A stretch of DNA of 64,000 nt from Vreelandella profundi (GCF_019722725.1 NZ_CP077941.1:1054001-1118000); one strand, 5' to 3'; shown: positions 25,907 through 35,462, numbered from the stretch's first letter. Notes: generated by a model not told the origin, from the letters alone. Translations and numbers: made by a program.

Positions 25907-26719
25907 TTACGATTCTTCTTGGCGAACAATGCTCACTTTTTGTTGCTCTTTGGTCCACTTGCCCGCGGCTTTATCGATGTACTGGAAGTGCTCGTTAGTA
26001 AAGCTGCCTTGGTTGCAGGCATGGCGGTAAGAAACCGTGGGCACCTCTTGTATGTTTAGCAATTGATTGAACACGCCTGGCCCGGTTAGCTCAAATACGT
26101 TAATGAGCTGATTGTCTTTAATGTTGTTATTAACCTGATTGATTAATTTTTCGAGATTCGGGTTTTGAGGCTTGCTGGCAATAAAGTAATTACTGAAATC
26201 CCCACGCCGCGTGACGACGTACAGCTCCTCCGTATTTCTGGCTAACGTATCGCTTAACGGCCAAATAGCATGGGCATCGATATCTAAATAAACGCCGCCA
26301 TATTCTTGTAGTACCAGCAGCCGCCAGAAATCAGCCTGTGCGGCACCTATCTGTAATTTCAAATAGTTCTGAGTGATTTCACTGTCATAGTGATCCGCAA
26401 TAAACAGATGCCTTGCTTCCGTCACCATAAAGCGATATTCAAAACGTGGGGCCATCAGGCGATTAAATAAATAGTTTAGATAAACAGGCAGCGTCACTTT
26501 GTCTGTAAAGTTGGTCTGCCAAATAATCTGCGGGATTGCCACCTTCTTGGCGGTGGGCTGAAGCAACGGCGGCGCATAGGCTGGCAGCGTAAAGCGCTTG
26601 TTAGGAAAGGCAGCGTGAAAAGGATAGCAAAGCACTTTGGTGATATTGGCGGCCAGTTTGATGACGCGGCTAGCAATAACAATAATATGCTGCTTAACAG
26701 TCTGTCGTTGACGACCCAT
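25907..26719 (-). CDS. Glycosyltransferase with DXD motif (GT32/Och1-like)
   Basis: A 270-residue protein with a hydrophobic N-terminal segment (about 8-25) that may anchor it. The I-P-Q-I-I-W-Q-T start of the domain and D-F-W-R-L-L-V-L-Q-E-Y-G-G-V-Y-L-D-I-D with its DXD metal/sugar-nucleotide motif (about residues 141-150) place it in the 'glycosyltransferase sugar-binding DXD' family related to GT32. The acceptor is unknown; it may modify a surface polysaccharide or lipid. It stands alone, not in a polysaccharide cluster. An AAGG ribosome binding site precedes the ATG. Confidence 0.85.
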   Translation of the reverse strand: MGRQRQTVKQHIIVIASRVIKLAANITKVLCYPFHAAFPNKRFTLPAYAPPLLQPTAKKVAIPQIIWQTNFTDKVTLPVYLNYLFNRLMAPRFEYRFMVTEARHLFIADHYDSEITQNYLKLQIGAAQADFWRLLVLQEYGGVYLDIDAHAIWPLSDTLARNTEELYVVTRRGDFSNYFIASKPQNPNLEKLINQVNNNIKDNQLINVFELTGPGVFNQLLNIQEVPTVSYRHACNQGSFTNEHFQYIDKAAGKWTKEQQKVSIVRQEES

Positions 26720-27186
26720 AGGAAACCTTTACATATTTGGCGATGGGATGAGATGGCGTTACCAGCCCCCTTGGCCCTCTAACAAGGTAACCAATTACGC
26801 TGACCGTTGGCTAACGGCTGGTGGGAAAGGGCTCACTCTGCAGTCATTTCTTCGGTGAGTATGCTAGCGCGCATTTTGCTTTAATGCATCATTTTAGAAA
26901 GGTTTAGCCTACACGCGGTGGGCAGGTTATTAGCACCACTGTGCATTAGCCACACAGCCGTTGGAAGACAGCAGCACGTGCCAGTTTTTCTATGCGCTTT
27001 TTTGGTGCGCTCACGGTGCTGCTTTTTGGTGCTGCCATTGGCTTGAGCGCTATGCCGCTACACTAGTGATATGTAACTCACTGCGAAATAAGAACTTATA
27101 TTTTTTGGCGTGTTATTTGCGTTATAAGCTTGGTAATCCAGACACGACGTCTTGGCAGTGCGTTAAGACTGAAACGAGGTAGTGCC
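26720..27186. other. Intergenic region upstream of the glucosylglycerate genes
   Basis: About 467 bases between the divergently oriented glycosyltransferase and phosphatase genes. Promoters for both must lie here, but I see no strong -35/-10 pair. A 24-codon frame at 26992-27066 encodes a signal-peptide-like segment without a ribosome binding site. A 73-codon TTG frame at 26961-27182 is not convincing. Confidence 0.45.
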
Positions 27187-28101
27187 ATGCCTGAAGCCAA
27201 TCATCCCTCAGCACCCATTTTGTCTATAGATCCTGCTTTGCAGCCTCGCTTAGTTGTCACCGACTTAGATGGCTCGCTATTAGACCACCATAGCTATGAC
27301 TTCAGTCCCGCTGTGCCGTGGCTTGCCCGATTAAAACAGCTGGGAGTACCGGTAATCCCTGTCACCAGTAAAACCCGTGCCGAGCTAATCCCTTTACGCG
27401 AAGCGCTGGGTCTTACCGCAACTCCTTTTATTGCTGAAAATGGCGCTGTCATTGGCCTGCCGCCGGGCTGGTGCCATGCACGCTTAGATCGCCCGAGCAG
27501 TGGGCGCGACGGCGTAGTGATCAAGCATCCGGGGGTCGATATTGGCTTTATTCGTGCTCGCCTAAAGGTGTGGCGCGAACGACTTGGGTGTCGCTTTACG
27601 CGTATGGGTGAGATGAGCGTCTTAGAAGTGATGGAGCTCACCGGGCTTGACGAAGCGCGCGCCCGAGACGCGCGTCAGCGAGAAGGCAGCGAGCCACTGT
27701 TATGGCAAGACAGTGCGGCTGCCTTGGATACCTTCCGCTCTGCCTTGGAAGGCGATGGATTGGCGTTGACCCAAGGCGGGCGTTTTTGGCATGTCATGGG
27801 GCGCACCGCCGATAAAGGTAGCGCGGTGGCGTGGTTGATTAAGCGATTTGCCGCCTTAAGAGGGCGCACGCCGCTGTCACTTGGCCTGGGGGATGGGCCC
27901 AACGACATCACGATGCTGGAAGCCGTCGATCACGCCGTGGTTATTCGCGGCTGCCATGATTTGATCGTTGAGCCTAAAAACCTGTCGTTATATCGCACGC
28001 AAGCAGCAGGGCCGACTGGCTGGGCCGAGGGGGTGGCCCATTTTTGGGGGCGAGACGAACGCCGTTTAGTCGCGGCACCAACATGTGAAGCCGTTATTTA
28101 A
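27187..28101 (+). CDS. Glucosyl/mannosyl-3-phosphoglycerate phosphatase (HAD family)
   Basis: A 304-residue HAD phosphatase of the MPGP/YedP branch. The nucleophile motif is T-D-L-D-G-S (D26, D28), followed by V-T-S-K-T-R (motif II). G-L-G-D-G-P-N-D is the metal-binding motif near the C-terminus. It removes phosphate from mannosyl- or glucosyl-3-phosphoglycerate. Because the next gene, 21 bases on, looks like a glucosyl-3-phosphoglycerate synthase, the physiological product is probably glucosylglycerate. ATG 27187 has GAGG eight bases upstream, so the longer in-frame start at 27130 is not used. Confidence 0.88.
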   Translation: MPEANHPSAPILSIDPALQPRLVVTDLDGSLLDHHSYDFSPAVPWLARLKQLGVPVIPVTSKTRAELIPLREALGLTATPFIAENGAVIGLPPGWCHARLDRPSSGRDGVVIKHPGVDIGFIRARLKVWRERLGCRFTRMGEMSVLEVMELTGLDEARARDARQREGSEPLLWQDSAAALDTFRSALEGDGLALTQGGRFWHVMGRTADKGSAVAWLIKRFAALRGRTPLSLGLGDGPNDITMLEAVDHAVVIRGCHDLIVEPKNLSLYRTQAAGPTGWAEGVAHFWGRDERRLVAAPTCEAVI

Positions 28102-28122
28102 CTCACTCAGGAAGGCAGGCAT

Positions 28123-29343
28123 ATGAGCGACTTTCATCAAAACGGCATTATTACTGATTTTCACAACCTCACTCGACGCTCAGTAGAAGCGCTAGAGCAG
28201 GAGCTATGTCAATTTTCACGTCGACGCCCAATGGGATTGATCCTGCCTTCGTTATTTTCCGAATTGGAAGGAACCGCATTACCGGCGATTGTTGATGAGT
28301 TAGTGAAAGTGCCTTATCTCAATGAGATTGTGATCGGCCTGGATCGGGCTGATCGTGAGCAGTTTTTATATGCCAAGGAGTTTTTCTCTCGCCTGCCTCA
28401 GCATACGCGTATTTTGTGGAATGACGGCCCGCGGTTACGTGCCTTGGATGCGGAGCTAGAAGAGCACGGGCTGGGTGCGTTAGAACCAGGCAAAGGGCGC
28501 AATGTGTGGTACTGCGCAGGGTATGTCTTGGCGTCTGGGCGGTCATCGGTAGTCGGGCTGCACGATTGTGATATTTTGACCTACGAGCGGGGTTTGCTGG
28601 CGCGTTTGATGTATCCGGTCGCTCATCCGAATTTTAACTACCGTTTCTGTAAAGGCTATTACCCGCGCATTGCCGAAGGGAAGCTCAATGGTCGCGTCTC
28701 ACGGCTATTAGTAACGCCGCTGTTGCGGGCGTTAAAAACCGTTTGTGGGCCGCTGCCTTATCTGGACTATTTGGATAGCTTTCGCTACCCGCTCTCGGGT
28801 GAGTTCGCCATGCGCAGCGACGTGTTGGAAGGTATCCGTATACCGGCAGACTGGGGGCTAGAAATTGGCGTTTTGTCTGAATTACAGCGCAACTACTCCC
28901 TGCGTCAACTGTGCCAAGTGGATATTGCCGATGCGTATGATCACAAGCATCAGCCGGTCAGCGAAGATGATCCAGACGGTGGTTTAAATCGCATGAGCCT
29001 AGATATTTCTAAAGCGCTGTATCGCAAATTGGCGACCCAAGGTATTACCTTTAGCAGCGAAGACTTTCGCACGATTAAGGCCACCTACTATCGTTTCGCG
29101 TTAGATTTAATAGAAGCCTACGACCACGATGCGACGATGAACGGACTAAGCCTAGACCGACATACGGAAGAGCAGGCCGTTGAGCTGTTCGCCAGCAATC
29201 TACTCGAAGCGGACAACCTGTTTATGGATAACCCGCGTGAGCGACCCTTTATTCCTAGCTGGAACCGTGTGCAGGCCGCTGTGCCTGATCTGCTGGCCCG
29301 CATGCACGAAGCGGTAGAGCTGGATAATCAAGGGAGGGTTTAG
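28123..29343 (+). CDS. gpgS: Glucosyl-3-phosphoglycerate synthase (GT81-like)
   Basis: A 406-residue cytosolic GT-A glycosyltransferase similar to GpgS. It joins glucose from an NDP-glucose to 3-phosphoglycerate. The G-K-G-R-N-V-W stretch (about 123-129) and the metal-binding D-C-D (148-150) in G-L-H-D-C-D-I are the key family features. The C-terminal half (S-G-E-F-A-M, W-G-L-E-I-G) is that of GT81. With the phosphatase gene just upstream it forms the two-step glucosylglycerate pathway, a charged compatible solute used under salt stress or nitrogen limitation. A mannosyl-3-phosphoglycerate synthase is a less likely alternative. Confidence 0.88.
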   Translation: MSDFHQNGIITDFHNLTRRSVEALEQELCQFSRRRPMGLILPSLFSELEGTALPAIVDELVKVPYLNEIVIGLDRADREQFLYAKEFFSRLPQHTRILWNDGPRLRALDAELEEHGLGALEPGKGRNVWYCAGYVLASGRSSVVGLHDCDILTYERGLLARLMYPVAHPNFNYRFCKGYYPRIAEGKLNGRVSRLLVTPLLRALKTVCGPLPYLDYLDSFRYPLSGEFAMRSDVLEGIRIPADWGLEIGVLSELQRNYSLRQLCQVDIADAYDHKHQPVSEDDPDGGLNRMSLDISKALYRKLATQGITFSSEDFRTIKATYYRFALDLIEAYDHDATMNGLSLDRHTEEQAVELFASNLLEADNLFMDNPRERPFIPSWNRVQAAVPDLLARMHEAVELDNQGRV

Positions 29344-29355
29344 TGTCTGGCCAAA

Positions 29356-29380
29356 TGCCGCGCTCATCATGAGCGTGGCA
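29356..29380. terminator. Hairpin between convergent gpgS and dsbG
   Basis: A stem of about 10 bp with one G-T pair (TGCCGCGCTC arm) and a 5-base loop in the 38-base gap between the two stops. There is no long T-run, so it may stop transcription only weakly. Confidence 0.5.
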
Positions 29381-29381
29381 G

Positions 29382-30164
29382 TTAAGGCGCTTCGCTGCCC
29401 ATCATGTCGATCAGCTGTTCATCGCTAGGCAGGCCTTGAATACGATCAATGCGAACGGTGCCGTTTTCCGTTTCACGCTGAAAGGCACTGGTCGGCGTTG
29501 CGTACAATCCTAACTCCTCAAACAGCTGGTTATTGGCATACACCTGTTCTTCGATATCCCGTGGCTGGGCGCTTGCTTCAATACTTTGCTGGCCACTTTC
29601 ATGTGCCTGCAGCGTGGCAGCGGGATCGTCGGCACCTAGTATAGCGGCGGCTTTGCCGGGGCTGTCAGGGGCTAAAATGCCCACCATAATATGACGCAGC
29701 TGCACATCGCCGGCCTCTACCCAGGGGCGAACGTTTTGCCAGAACTGGCGGCAGTAGGGGCAGTTGGCATCGGTGAAAACGTAAATCACTCGGGGGGCGT
29801 CGGCATCGCCATCTTGAATCCAGTGGCTCTGTGCTAATAGCTGCCAGGTTTGTGCTTCTAGCGGCGCTCGTACATGCTCATCCAGCTGCGCGTCAGTGAG
29901 GTCATTGCCCTCACTATCCATCAGCGTGCCCACAATGACGTGTTCCCCATCGGGGGTTAAGTAGGCGGCCATCTCCTGGCCCTGCCTCGTCACGCCATAG
30001 CCGCGTAAATCGCCGGGTGAATCAAACTGTCCATGGATTTCAAAGCCTTGGTCAGCGAGAGACTGTATCGGTGTAGGAAGGTCGTCGGCATAGCCGATGG
30101 CTGTGCTTCCCAGTCCTGTGAGTAATAACACGCCACTGATGATGGGTCGGTAATGTAAACGCAC
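29382..30164 (-). CDS. dsbG: Thiol:disulfide interchange protein DsbG
   Basis: A 260-residue periplasmic DsbC/DsbG-type protein. A signal peptide (hydrophobic I-I-S-G-V-L-L-L-T, cleavage near G-Y-A at 26) precedes an N-terminal dimerisation domain and a thioredoxin-fold domain. The active site is C135-P-Y-C138 in A-N-C-P-Y-C. Conserved Q-F-W after the site and the cis-Pro (T-P-T) near the end fit DsbG, which protects single cysteines and isomerises disulfides. The start codon is GTG with AAGGA upstream. It follows the phosphorylase gene by 14 bases and is probably co-transcribed with it. Confidence 0.9.
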   Translation of the reverse strand: MRLHYRPIISGVLLLTGLGSTAIGYADDLPTPIQSLADQGFEIHGQFDSPGDLRGYGVTRQGQEMAAYLTPDGEHVIVGTLMDSEGNDLTDAQLDEHVRAPLEAQTWQLLAQSHWIQDGDADAPRVIYVFTDANCPYCRQFWQNVRPWVEAGDVQLRHIMVGILAPDSPGKAAAILGADDPAATLQAHESGQQSIEASAQPRDIEEQVYANNQLFEELGLYATPTSAFQRETENGTVRIDRIQGLPSDEQLIDMMGSEAP

Positions 30165-30178
30165 GTTCGGTTATATCC

Positions 30179-31945
30179 TTAGCTGTAGGTGACTAGCCAG
30201 CGTACCGCATAAGGAGAAAGAGCGCCTTCAGCATTCCAAGGATTATCGGGATCAAGCGCTTGCCAAGTATGTCTATCCAGCGCCTGTATGACGGCCTCAC
30301 CGCTATTTCCCAGCGCAAACGGCGTATCGGTGACGTTATACAGCGCTAGCAGACGCCGGCCATCTGCAAGCGGCCCGCGTTCCACGGCGAGTAGCTCAGG
30401 GGCGGATGCCAAGACCCACTGTGCGGCATTAGGGTGAAAGCAGGGCTCTTGGCGGCGCTGGTCCAGCAGCCGATTTAAGGTGTGAAAAACATCGTGGGTG
30501 GGCGTGGAAGGGCTGTCTAGCAGTAGATCAAGTTCGCTGCGCTGCCATCGGCGTCGGTTAATCGAGCGCAGACGGCCGCTGCGTTCAACGCCTTCTACAT
30601 CGTTGAGCGTGCCCGTTAGTGTGTGGATATACAGCGCTGGGATCCCTTGTAAGCTCAGCATAATCGCTTGGCTGCATATAAACCGGGCAATCTGCCAAGG
30701 GTCTGGGCCACGGCGGGTGCCGCGCATGGCTTCGAACCAGGTAATATTAATCTCGTAAGGCGTGTCGCTGCCATCAGGATTGCTGCGCATGCTGACAAAA
30801 CCACCAAAACGATGCATGAGTTCCAGCAATGCATCACGCTCATGATCAGGCAGCAGTCCTTCTAGCGGGCGTACGCCAATGCCGTCGTGGCTCGCGGTAA
30901 AGTTCAGGTAAGTGCAGTGATCGGGGAGGATGGGTAGGCTCGTTAGCCATGCTTGCAGCGTATGGGTCTCGCCACGGGTTAATGTATGCAGTAGTAAAGG
31001 CGGCAGTGCAAACTGATAAACCATGTGCGCCTCATCGGGTTCGCCTTCGGGAAGCCGTTCCAGCCCGAAATAGCTGATGTTCTCCTGATGGGGAACGTTG
31101 GTTTCGGTAATGAGCAGCGTGCCGGGCGCGACGTGATCCACTATGGCTCGCAGTAGGCGCACGACGGTATGCGTTTCTGGCAGATGAATACACGAGGTGC
31201 CTAGCCGCTTCCATAAGAAGGCCACCGCGTCCAGGCGCACAATCCGCGTGCCTTGCTCCAGGTAGAACAACAAAATACCCACGAACTCTAGCAGTACGTC
31301 CGGGTTTTCAAAATTCAGATCAAGCTGGTCTTCGGAAAACGTTGCCCACAGATAGCGCGTGCCGCGACGGGTTGATATCGGCACTAGAAGAGGGCTGCTA
31401 CGAGGGCGCACTACCTGAGTCACATCGGTACTGGGATCAACCTCGATAAAGTAGTCGCGACCGGGCAGGCTGCCGCTAAGATAATCGACGCACCACAGCG
31501 ATTCCCGCGAGACGTGATTGAGCACTAAGTCGGCCATCAAATCATAATGGCTGGCGAGCTCGCGAATATGTGACCAGTCGCCCAGGTCGGTATTGACTTC
31601 CCGATAGTGGATGACGGAGAAGCCGTCGTCACTGCTCCACGGGAAAAAAGGCAGTACGTGCACACCGCTAATACGCTCGCCTAACCGCGCCTGGAGGAAG
31701 TCGCTGAGCACGGCCAGCGGTGGCAGGTCTTCATCAATAATGGAGTCGCCATAGCTGATCACCCACTGATCCTTCTCGCTCCAAGACGGTGCATTGTTAG
31801 ATTGAGCGTCGATGCCCGTAGACGAAAAGGGTGCAAGCGACAGAAAGTGCGTAATATGCTGGTTTAAACGACGCTGAATCTCGCAAGCTCTAGGGCCATA
31901 AAGATGGCTGAGGTAGCCGTGGACAGCCTGCTCAAAGGGGGGCAT
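30179..31945 (-). CDS. GH13_18 glycoside phosphorylase, probably glucosylglycerate phosphorylase
   Basis: A 588-residue alpha-amylase-superfamily enzyme of the sucrose-phosphorylase subfamily. The nucleophile is D239 in R-I-V-R-L-D-A, the acid/base is E281 in I-T-E-T-N-V-P-H, and the third carboxylate is in A-S-H-D-G-I-G. Upstream signatures are V-H-V-L-P-F-F-P-W-S-S-D-D-G-F and D-L-V-L-N-H-V-S. Subfamily members include sucrose, glucosylglycerol and glucosylglycerate phosphorylases. The convergent glucosylglycerate synthesis genes make glucosylglycerate the best guess, giving glucose-1-phosphate and glycerate. AGGAG lies ahead of the ATG. Confidence 0.85.
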   Translation of the reverse strand: MPPFEQAVHGYLSHLYGPRACEIQRRLNQHITHFLSLAPFSSTGIDAQSNNAPSWSEKDQWVISYGDSIIDEDLPPLAVLSDFLQARLGERISGVHVLPFFPWSSDDGFSVIHYREVNTDLGDWSHIRELASHYDLMADLVLNHVSRESLWCVDYLSGSLPGRDYFIEVDPSTDVTQVVRPRSSPLLVPISTRRGTRYLWATFSEDQLDLNFENPDVLLEFVGILLFYLEQGTRIVRLDAVAFLWKRLGTSCIHLPETHTVVRLLRAIVDHVAPGTLLITETNVPHQENISYFGLERLPEGEPDEAHMVYQFALPPLLLHTLTRGETHTLQAWLTSLPILPDHCTYLNFTASHDGIGVRPLEGLLPDHERDALLELMHRFGGFVSMRSNPDGSDTPYEINITWFEAMRGTRRGPDPWQIARFICSQAIMLSLQGIPALYIHTLTGTLNDVEGVERSGRLRSINRRRWQRSELDLLLDSPSTPTHDVFHTLNRLLDQRRQEPCFHPNAAQWVLASAPELLAVERGPLADGRRLLALYNVTDTPFALGNSGEAVIQALDRHTWQALDPDNPWNAEGALSPYAVRWLVTYS

Positions 31946-32078
31946 GACGAACTCCTGATAAACAATCTGCTACAAACGCTGCAGCTTGTGTGCCAAATCG
32001 CTACAATGCGAGGTAGATACCGCGTTTAAACGCTAACTCGTGGGCCCGCTGACACGAGCTGACAACAGGTTGACCGCC

Positions 32079-32582
32079 ATGCATTGCCCTTTTTGTGGTG
32101 CAAACGATACTCGAGTGACCGATTCGCGGTTAGTAGCCGATGGCGACCAAGTACGCCGCCGGCGCCAGTGTGCGAGCTGCCAAGAGCGCTTTACTACCTA
32201 TGAAACCGCTGAACTCGTCATGCCGCGGGTAGTGAAATCCGACGGTTCGCGAGAAGGTTTTAATGAGGCCAAACTGCGGGCCGGTATACTGCGTGCGCTA
32301 GAGAAGCGTCCGGTCAGCGCAGAAGCCATTGAAGCGGCGGTGGAGCGCATTCGTCAAACCCTGCGCGCGCGGGGTGATCGCGAAGTCAACGCCCGCGATA
32401 TCGGCGAGTCGGTCATGCTGGCGCTAAAAACGCTGGATCATGTGGCCTATATCCGATTCGCCTCTGTATACCGTAAGTTTCAAGATTTGGACGAGTTTCG
32501 CGCCGAGATTGATCGTTTGTCTCAAGAGCCGTCTCAAGTGCCATCTGCCAAGCCTGGCCAAGGCAGCGAGCCGCTGAAATGA
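32079..32582 (+). CDS. nrdR: Transcriptional repressor NrdR
   Basis: A 167-residue regulator of ribonucleotide reductase genes. A zinc ribbon at the N-terminus (C-P-F-C and C-x-x-C in [13 protein letters not shown]) binds DNA. An ATP-cone domain (about 49-139) senses ATP/dATP. The opening M-H-C-P-F-C-G is the conserved start, so the upstream in-frame codons are not used. The C-terminal tail is slightly longer than in E. coli (149 residues). It overlaps ribD by four bases, as first gene of the riboflavin/nusB operon. Confidence 0.97.
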   Translation: MHCPFCGANDTRVTDSRLVADGDQVRRRRQCASCQERFTTYETAELVMPRVVKSDGSREGFNEAKLRAGILRALEKRPVSAEAIEAAVERIRQTLRARGDREVNARDIGESVMLALKTLDHVAYIRFASVYRKFQDLDEFRAEIDRLSQEPSQVPSAKPGQGSEPLK

Positions 32583-33745
32583 GTGCCGCCTTTAGTCAAG
32601 CCGACCACCGTTATATGGCGCGGGCGCTACAGCTGGCAAATAAAGGGCTTTACACGACCGACCCTAACCCGCGGGTTGGCTGTGTGATCGTGAAAGATGG
32701 GCAGGTTGTTGGCGAGGGTTTTCATCTACGTGCCGGAGAACCTCACGCGGAAATTCACGCCTTAAACGCCGCGGGCGAGCTTGCCCAAGGCGCGACGGCA
32801 TACGTGACGCTGGAGCCCTGTTCGCACACCGGCCGCACCGGGCCCTGCGCTCAGGCGCTCTTGGTAGCCAAGGTGGCCCGCGTCGTTGTTGCGATGGTCG
32901 ATCCTAATCCTCAGGTCAGTGGCCAAGGTCTACAGCGCTTGGAAGCGGCAGGCATTGACGTCGCGGTGGGGTTGCTCGAGAGCGAAGCGCGCGCGTTGAA
33001 CCCTGGTTTTATTGCCCGAATGACGGCTCGGCGGCCCTTTGTGCGCTTGAAAATGGCGATGAGTTTAGATGGTCGTACGGCGATGGGGTCAGGGGAGTCA
33101 CAGTGGATTACCGGGCCAGAGGCGCGCTGCCAAGTGCAGCGACTGCGCGCACGGTCTAGCGCGATATTGAGCGGCGTTGAGTCGATGATTATGGACGACC
33201 CGCGCCTTACGCTTCGCGCTGAACAGCTTCAGCTCGATAATGCTGACGACGTGGTTCGTCGACAGCCTCTGCGGGTTGTTTTAGATACTCGGCTGCGCTT
33301 ACCTTTAGCCGCTGCCTGTTTGAGCGAACCCGGGCGCACCTTGGTCATCACTACGCCAGAACACTTGGCTGAAAAGCGCGAACGGCTAACCCAGGTGGGC
33401 GCTGAAGTACACGTATTGCCAGCCGGTAGCGACGGTCGTATCGATCTAGATTTAATGCTGCAGTGGCTAGCTGAGAATGAGCAGATTAATGAGCTGCTGG
33501 TAGAAACCGGCGCGACGCTCGCGGGGGCCATGCTTGATGCTGAGCTGGTCGACGAGCTGCAGCTGTTTGTGGCGCCGACGCTGCTAGGGGGTGAAGCGCG
33601 GCCCCTGTTTGCGCTGCCCGGGCTTTCCCGTATGGCCGATCAGCGGCGTTTAACTATTCATGATATGCGCGCGGTGGGGCGTGACTGGCGCATTATCGCT
33701 TCCCCTCAGCCGACTAGCGCCAGTGACGATACCAAGGTACCCTGA
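32579..33745 (+). CDS. ribD: Bifunctional riboflavin deaminase/reductase RibD
   Basis: A 388-residue two-domain enzyme carrying out steps two and three of riboflavin synthesis. The N-terminal deaminase has the zinc motif H-A-E-I-H-A-L (about residue 50) and [12 protein letters not shown]. The C-terminal reductase domain (about 150-375) has the K-M-A-M-S-L-D-G-R and G-x-x-x-x-x-x-D-D-P-R-L-T-x-R segments. The ATG overlaps the nrdR stop (ATGA). Riboflavin synthase, often the next gene, is absent here. Confidence 0.97.
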   Translation: MSAAFSQADHRYMARALQLANKGLYTTDPNPRVGCVIVKDGQVVGEGFHLRAGEPHAEIHALNAAGELAQGATAYVTLEPCSHTGRTGPCAQALLVAKVARVVVAMVDPNPQVSGQGLQRLEAAGIDVAVGLLESEARALNPGFIARMTARRPFVRLKMAMSLDGRTAMGSGESQWITGPEARCQVQRLRARSSAILSGVESMIMDDPRLTLRAEQLQLDNADDVVRRQPLRVVLDTRLRLPLAAACLSEPGRTLVITTPEHLAEKRERLTQVGAEVHVLPAGSDGRIDLDLMLQWLAENEQINELLVETGATLAGAMLDAELVDELQLFVAPTLLGGEARPLFALPGLSRMADQRRLTIHDMRAVGRDWRIIASPQPTSASDDTKVP

Positions 33746-33802
33746 CGCGCGAAATCGCAGCAAACGCGAGCACCTTTCGCGACAACATTTTTTGGAGATT
33801 CC

Positions 33803-34969
33803 ATGGCGCACTCCTCCTCTAGGGGACTATCCCCTATCGCTGAGCTGGTGGACGATATCCGCCAAGGCAAAATGGTGATTCTCATGGATGATGAGGATCG
33901 CGAAAACGAAGGTGATATCATTATGGCCGCCGAAAAGGTGCAGGCCGAGCATATCAACTTCATGGCCCGTTTTGCCTGCGGTCTTATCTGTATGCCTATG
34001 ACGCGAGCCCGCTGTGAGCAGCTTAATTTGCCGCTGATGGTGCGCGACAACGGCTCTGGTTTTGGCACCAAGTTCACGCTTTCGATTGAAGCGACTGAAG
34101 GCGTTACTACGGGTATCTCCGCTGCTGATCGTGCGCGTACCGTACAGGCTGCCGTGGCTGTGCATGCCAAGCCGGCCGATATTGTTCAGCCGGGGCATAT
34201 TTTCCCGCTGATGGCCGAGCCGGGGGGCGTGCTGCGTCGCGCAGGGCATACCGAAGCCGCCTGTGACTTAGCGGCGCTGGCGGGATTTGACCCCAGCGGT
34301 GTCATCTGTGAAATCATGAATGATGATGGCAGTATGGCGCGCCGCCCAGAGCTTGAAGCGTTTGCTGAGAAACACGATATTAAGATCGGTACCATTGCAG
34401 ACTTGATCCATTATCGTATTGTCAATGAGCAGACCGTTGATCATATTGAAGCGTCTTCTGTGATGACCTCTCACGGTGAGCTGACGCTGCACGTGTTCCG
34501 TGACCGCATTCAGGGCGCTCATCATTTGGCGCTCGTGAATGGCCAGCCTACCGCTGCGGATGTCACCACGGTTCGCGTGCATCTGACCGATACGCTACGT
34601 GATGTGATGGGGCTGATGAAAGGTGAGCAGTGCCGCTGGGATGCGCACGGCGCACTTGAAGAGATTGCCGGCTCGGCGCCCGGCGTATTTGTGTTGATCG
34701 ATGACGGAAGGCCGCATCAGGATTTAAAGGATCAGCTGGATATTTTCCTTGATCGCGTTCGCCAGCCGCGTACCAGCGATTCCGACGGCGCCGGCAATTA
34801 TTTAACCATCGGCACTGGCTCGCAAATACTGCGCTATCTAGGCGTGGGTAAAATGCGATTACTTAGTTCACCGTGGAAGTTTTCCGCGCTTTCCGGCTTT
34901 GATCTCAAAGTCGTTGAGCGTCTTGGCCCTAATGACACGGCGTATGAGCCAACTTCTCAGCAGGAATAA
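33803..34969 (+). CDS. ribB: 3,4-dihydroxy-2-butanone 4-phosphate synthase with degenerate GTP cyclohydrolase II domain
   Basis: A 388-residue RibBA-type fusion. The N-terminal domain (about 1-205) is an intact DHBP synthase with [10 protein letters not shown] and [10 protein letters not shown], and makes the four-carbon unit from ribulose 5-phosphate. The C-terminal domain follows the GTP cyclohydrolase II fold but lacks the zinc cysteines: V-R-V-H is followed by L-T-D, and only one Cys remains in G-E-Q-C-R-W. It is thus unlikely to act on GTP, and a separate RibA is expected elsewhere. TTGGAG precedes the ATG. No FMN riboswitch fits the 57-base gap upstream. Confidence 0.95.
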   Translation: MAHSSSRGLSPIAELVDDIRQGKMVILMDDEDRENEGDIIMAAEKVQAEHINFMARFACGLICMPMTRARCEQLNLPLMVRDNGSGFGTKFTLSIEATEGVTTGISAADRARTVQAAVAVHAKPADIVQPGHIFPLMAEPGGVLRRAGHTEAACDLAALAGFDPSGVICEIMNDDGSMARRPELEAFAEKHDIKIGTIADLIHYRIVNEQTVDHIEASSVMTSHGELTLHVFRDRIQGAHHLALVNGQPTAADVTTVRVHLTDTLRDVMGLMKGEQCRWDAHGALEEIAGSAPGVFVLIDDGRPHQDLKDQLDIFLDRVRQPRTSDSDGAGNYLTIGTGSQILRYLGVGKMRLLSSPWKFSALSGFDLKVVERLGPNDTAYEPTSQQE

Positions 34970-34973
34970 ATTG

Positions 34974-35462
34974 ATGCACTCCCTCTCTCAAGTTGAAGGT
35001 ACTTTTGTTGATGTCGATGGCCGTTACGTCATCGTGGTCGGCCGTTTTAACCACCATATCGTCGATAGCCTGGTAGAAGGCGCTATCGACAGTTTGACGC
35101 GTCATGGCGTCGACGCTGAGCATATTCACATTGTGCACGTGCCGGGAGCTTGGGAGTTGCCGCTGGCGGTTAAGCGCGTGCTGACAGTTATGAAGCCTGA
35201 TGCGGTGATTGCGCTAGGAGCGGTGATTCGCGGCGGAACGCCTCATTTTGAATACGTAGCTGGCGGCTGCAACACGGCTATTAACCACCTGCAGCTTGAA
35301 TTTGATACCCCGATTGCCAACGGCGTGTTAACCGTTGAAAGCATTGAGCAAGCGATTGAGCGCGCGGGTACGAAGGCGGGCAATAAAGGTACTGAGGCGG
35401 CGATGGCAGCAATGGAAATGGTCTCTTTGCTACGCGCACTTTCGGCAGGAGATTCCCAATGA
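34974..35462 (+). CDS. ribH: 6,7-dimethyl-8-ribityllumazine synthase
   Basis: A 162-residue subunit of the icosahedral (60-mer) or decameric lumazine synthase, the penultimate enzyme of riboflavin synthesis. The motifs V-G-R-F-N, P-G-A-W-E-L-P and [14 protein letters not shown] (with the catalytic His) are complete. ATG 34974 follows AGGA by eight bases and matches the family start. It begins four bases after the ribB stop and overlaps nusB by four bases, so coupling along the operon is tight. Confidence 0.97.
   Translation: MHSLSQVEGTFVDVDGRYVIVVGRFNHHIVDSLVEGAIDSLTRHGVDAEHIHIVHVPGAWELPLAVKRVLTVMKPDAVIALGAVIRGGTPHFEYVAGGCNTAINHLQLEFDTPIANGVLTVESIEQAIERAGTKAGNKGTEAAMAAMEMVSLLRALSAGDSQ

Noticed and set aside
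26961..27182. 73-codon plus-strand frame ahead of the phosphatase gene
   Set aside because: TTG start, odd Trp/Cys-rich composition, no ribosome binding site; ends within the leader of a real gene.
33746..33802. FMN riboswitch ahead of ribB
   Set aside because: The gap is only 57 bases and shows no RFN-like conserved segments; a weak CGCGAAA/TTTCGCG repeat is too loose.
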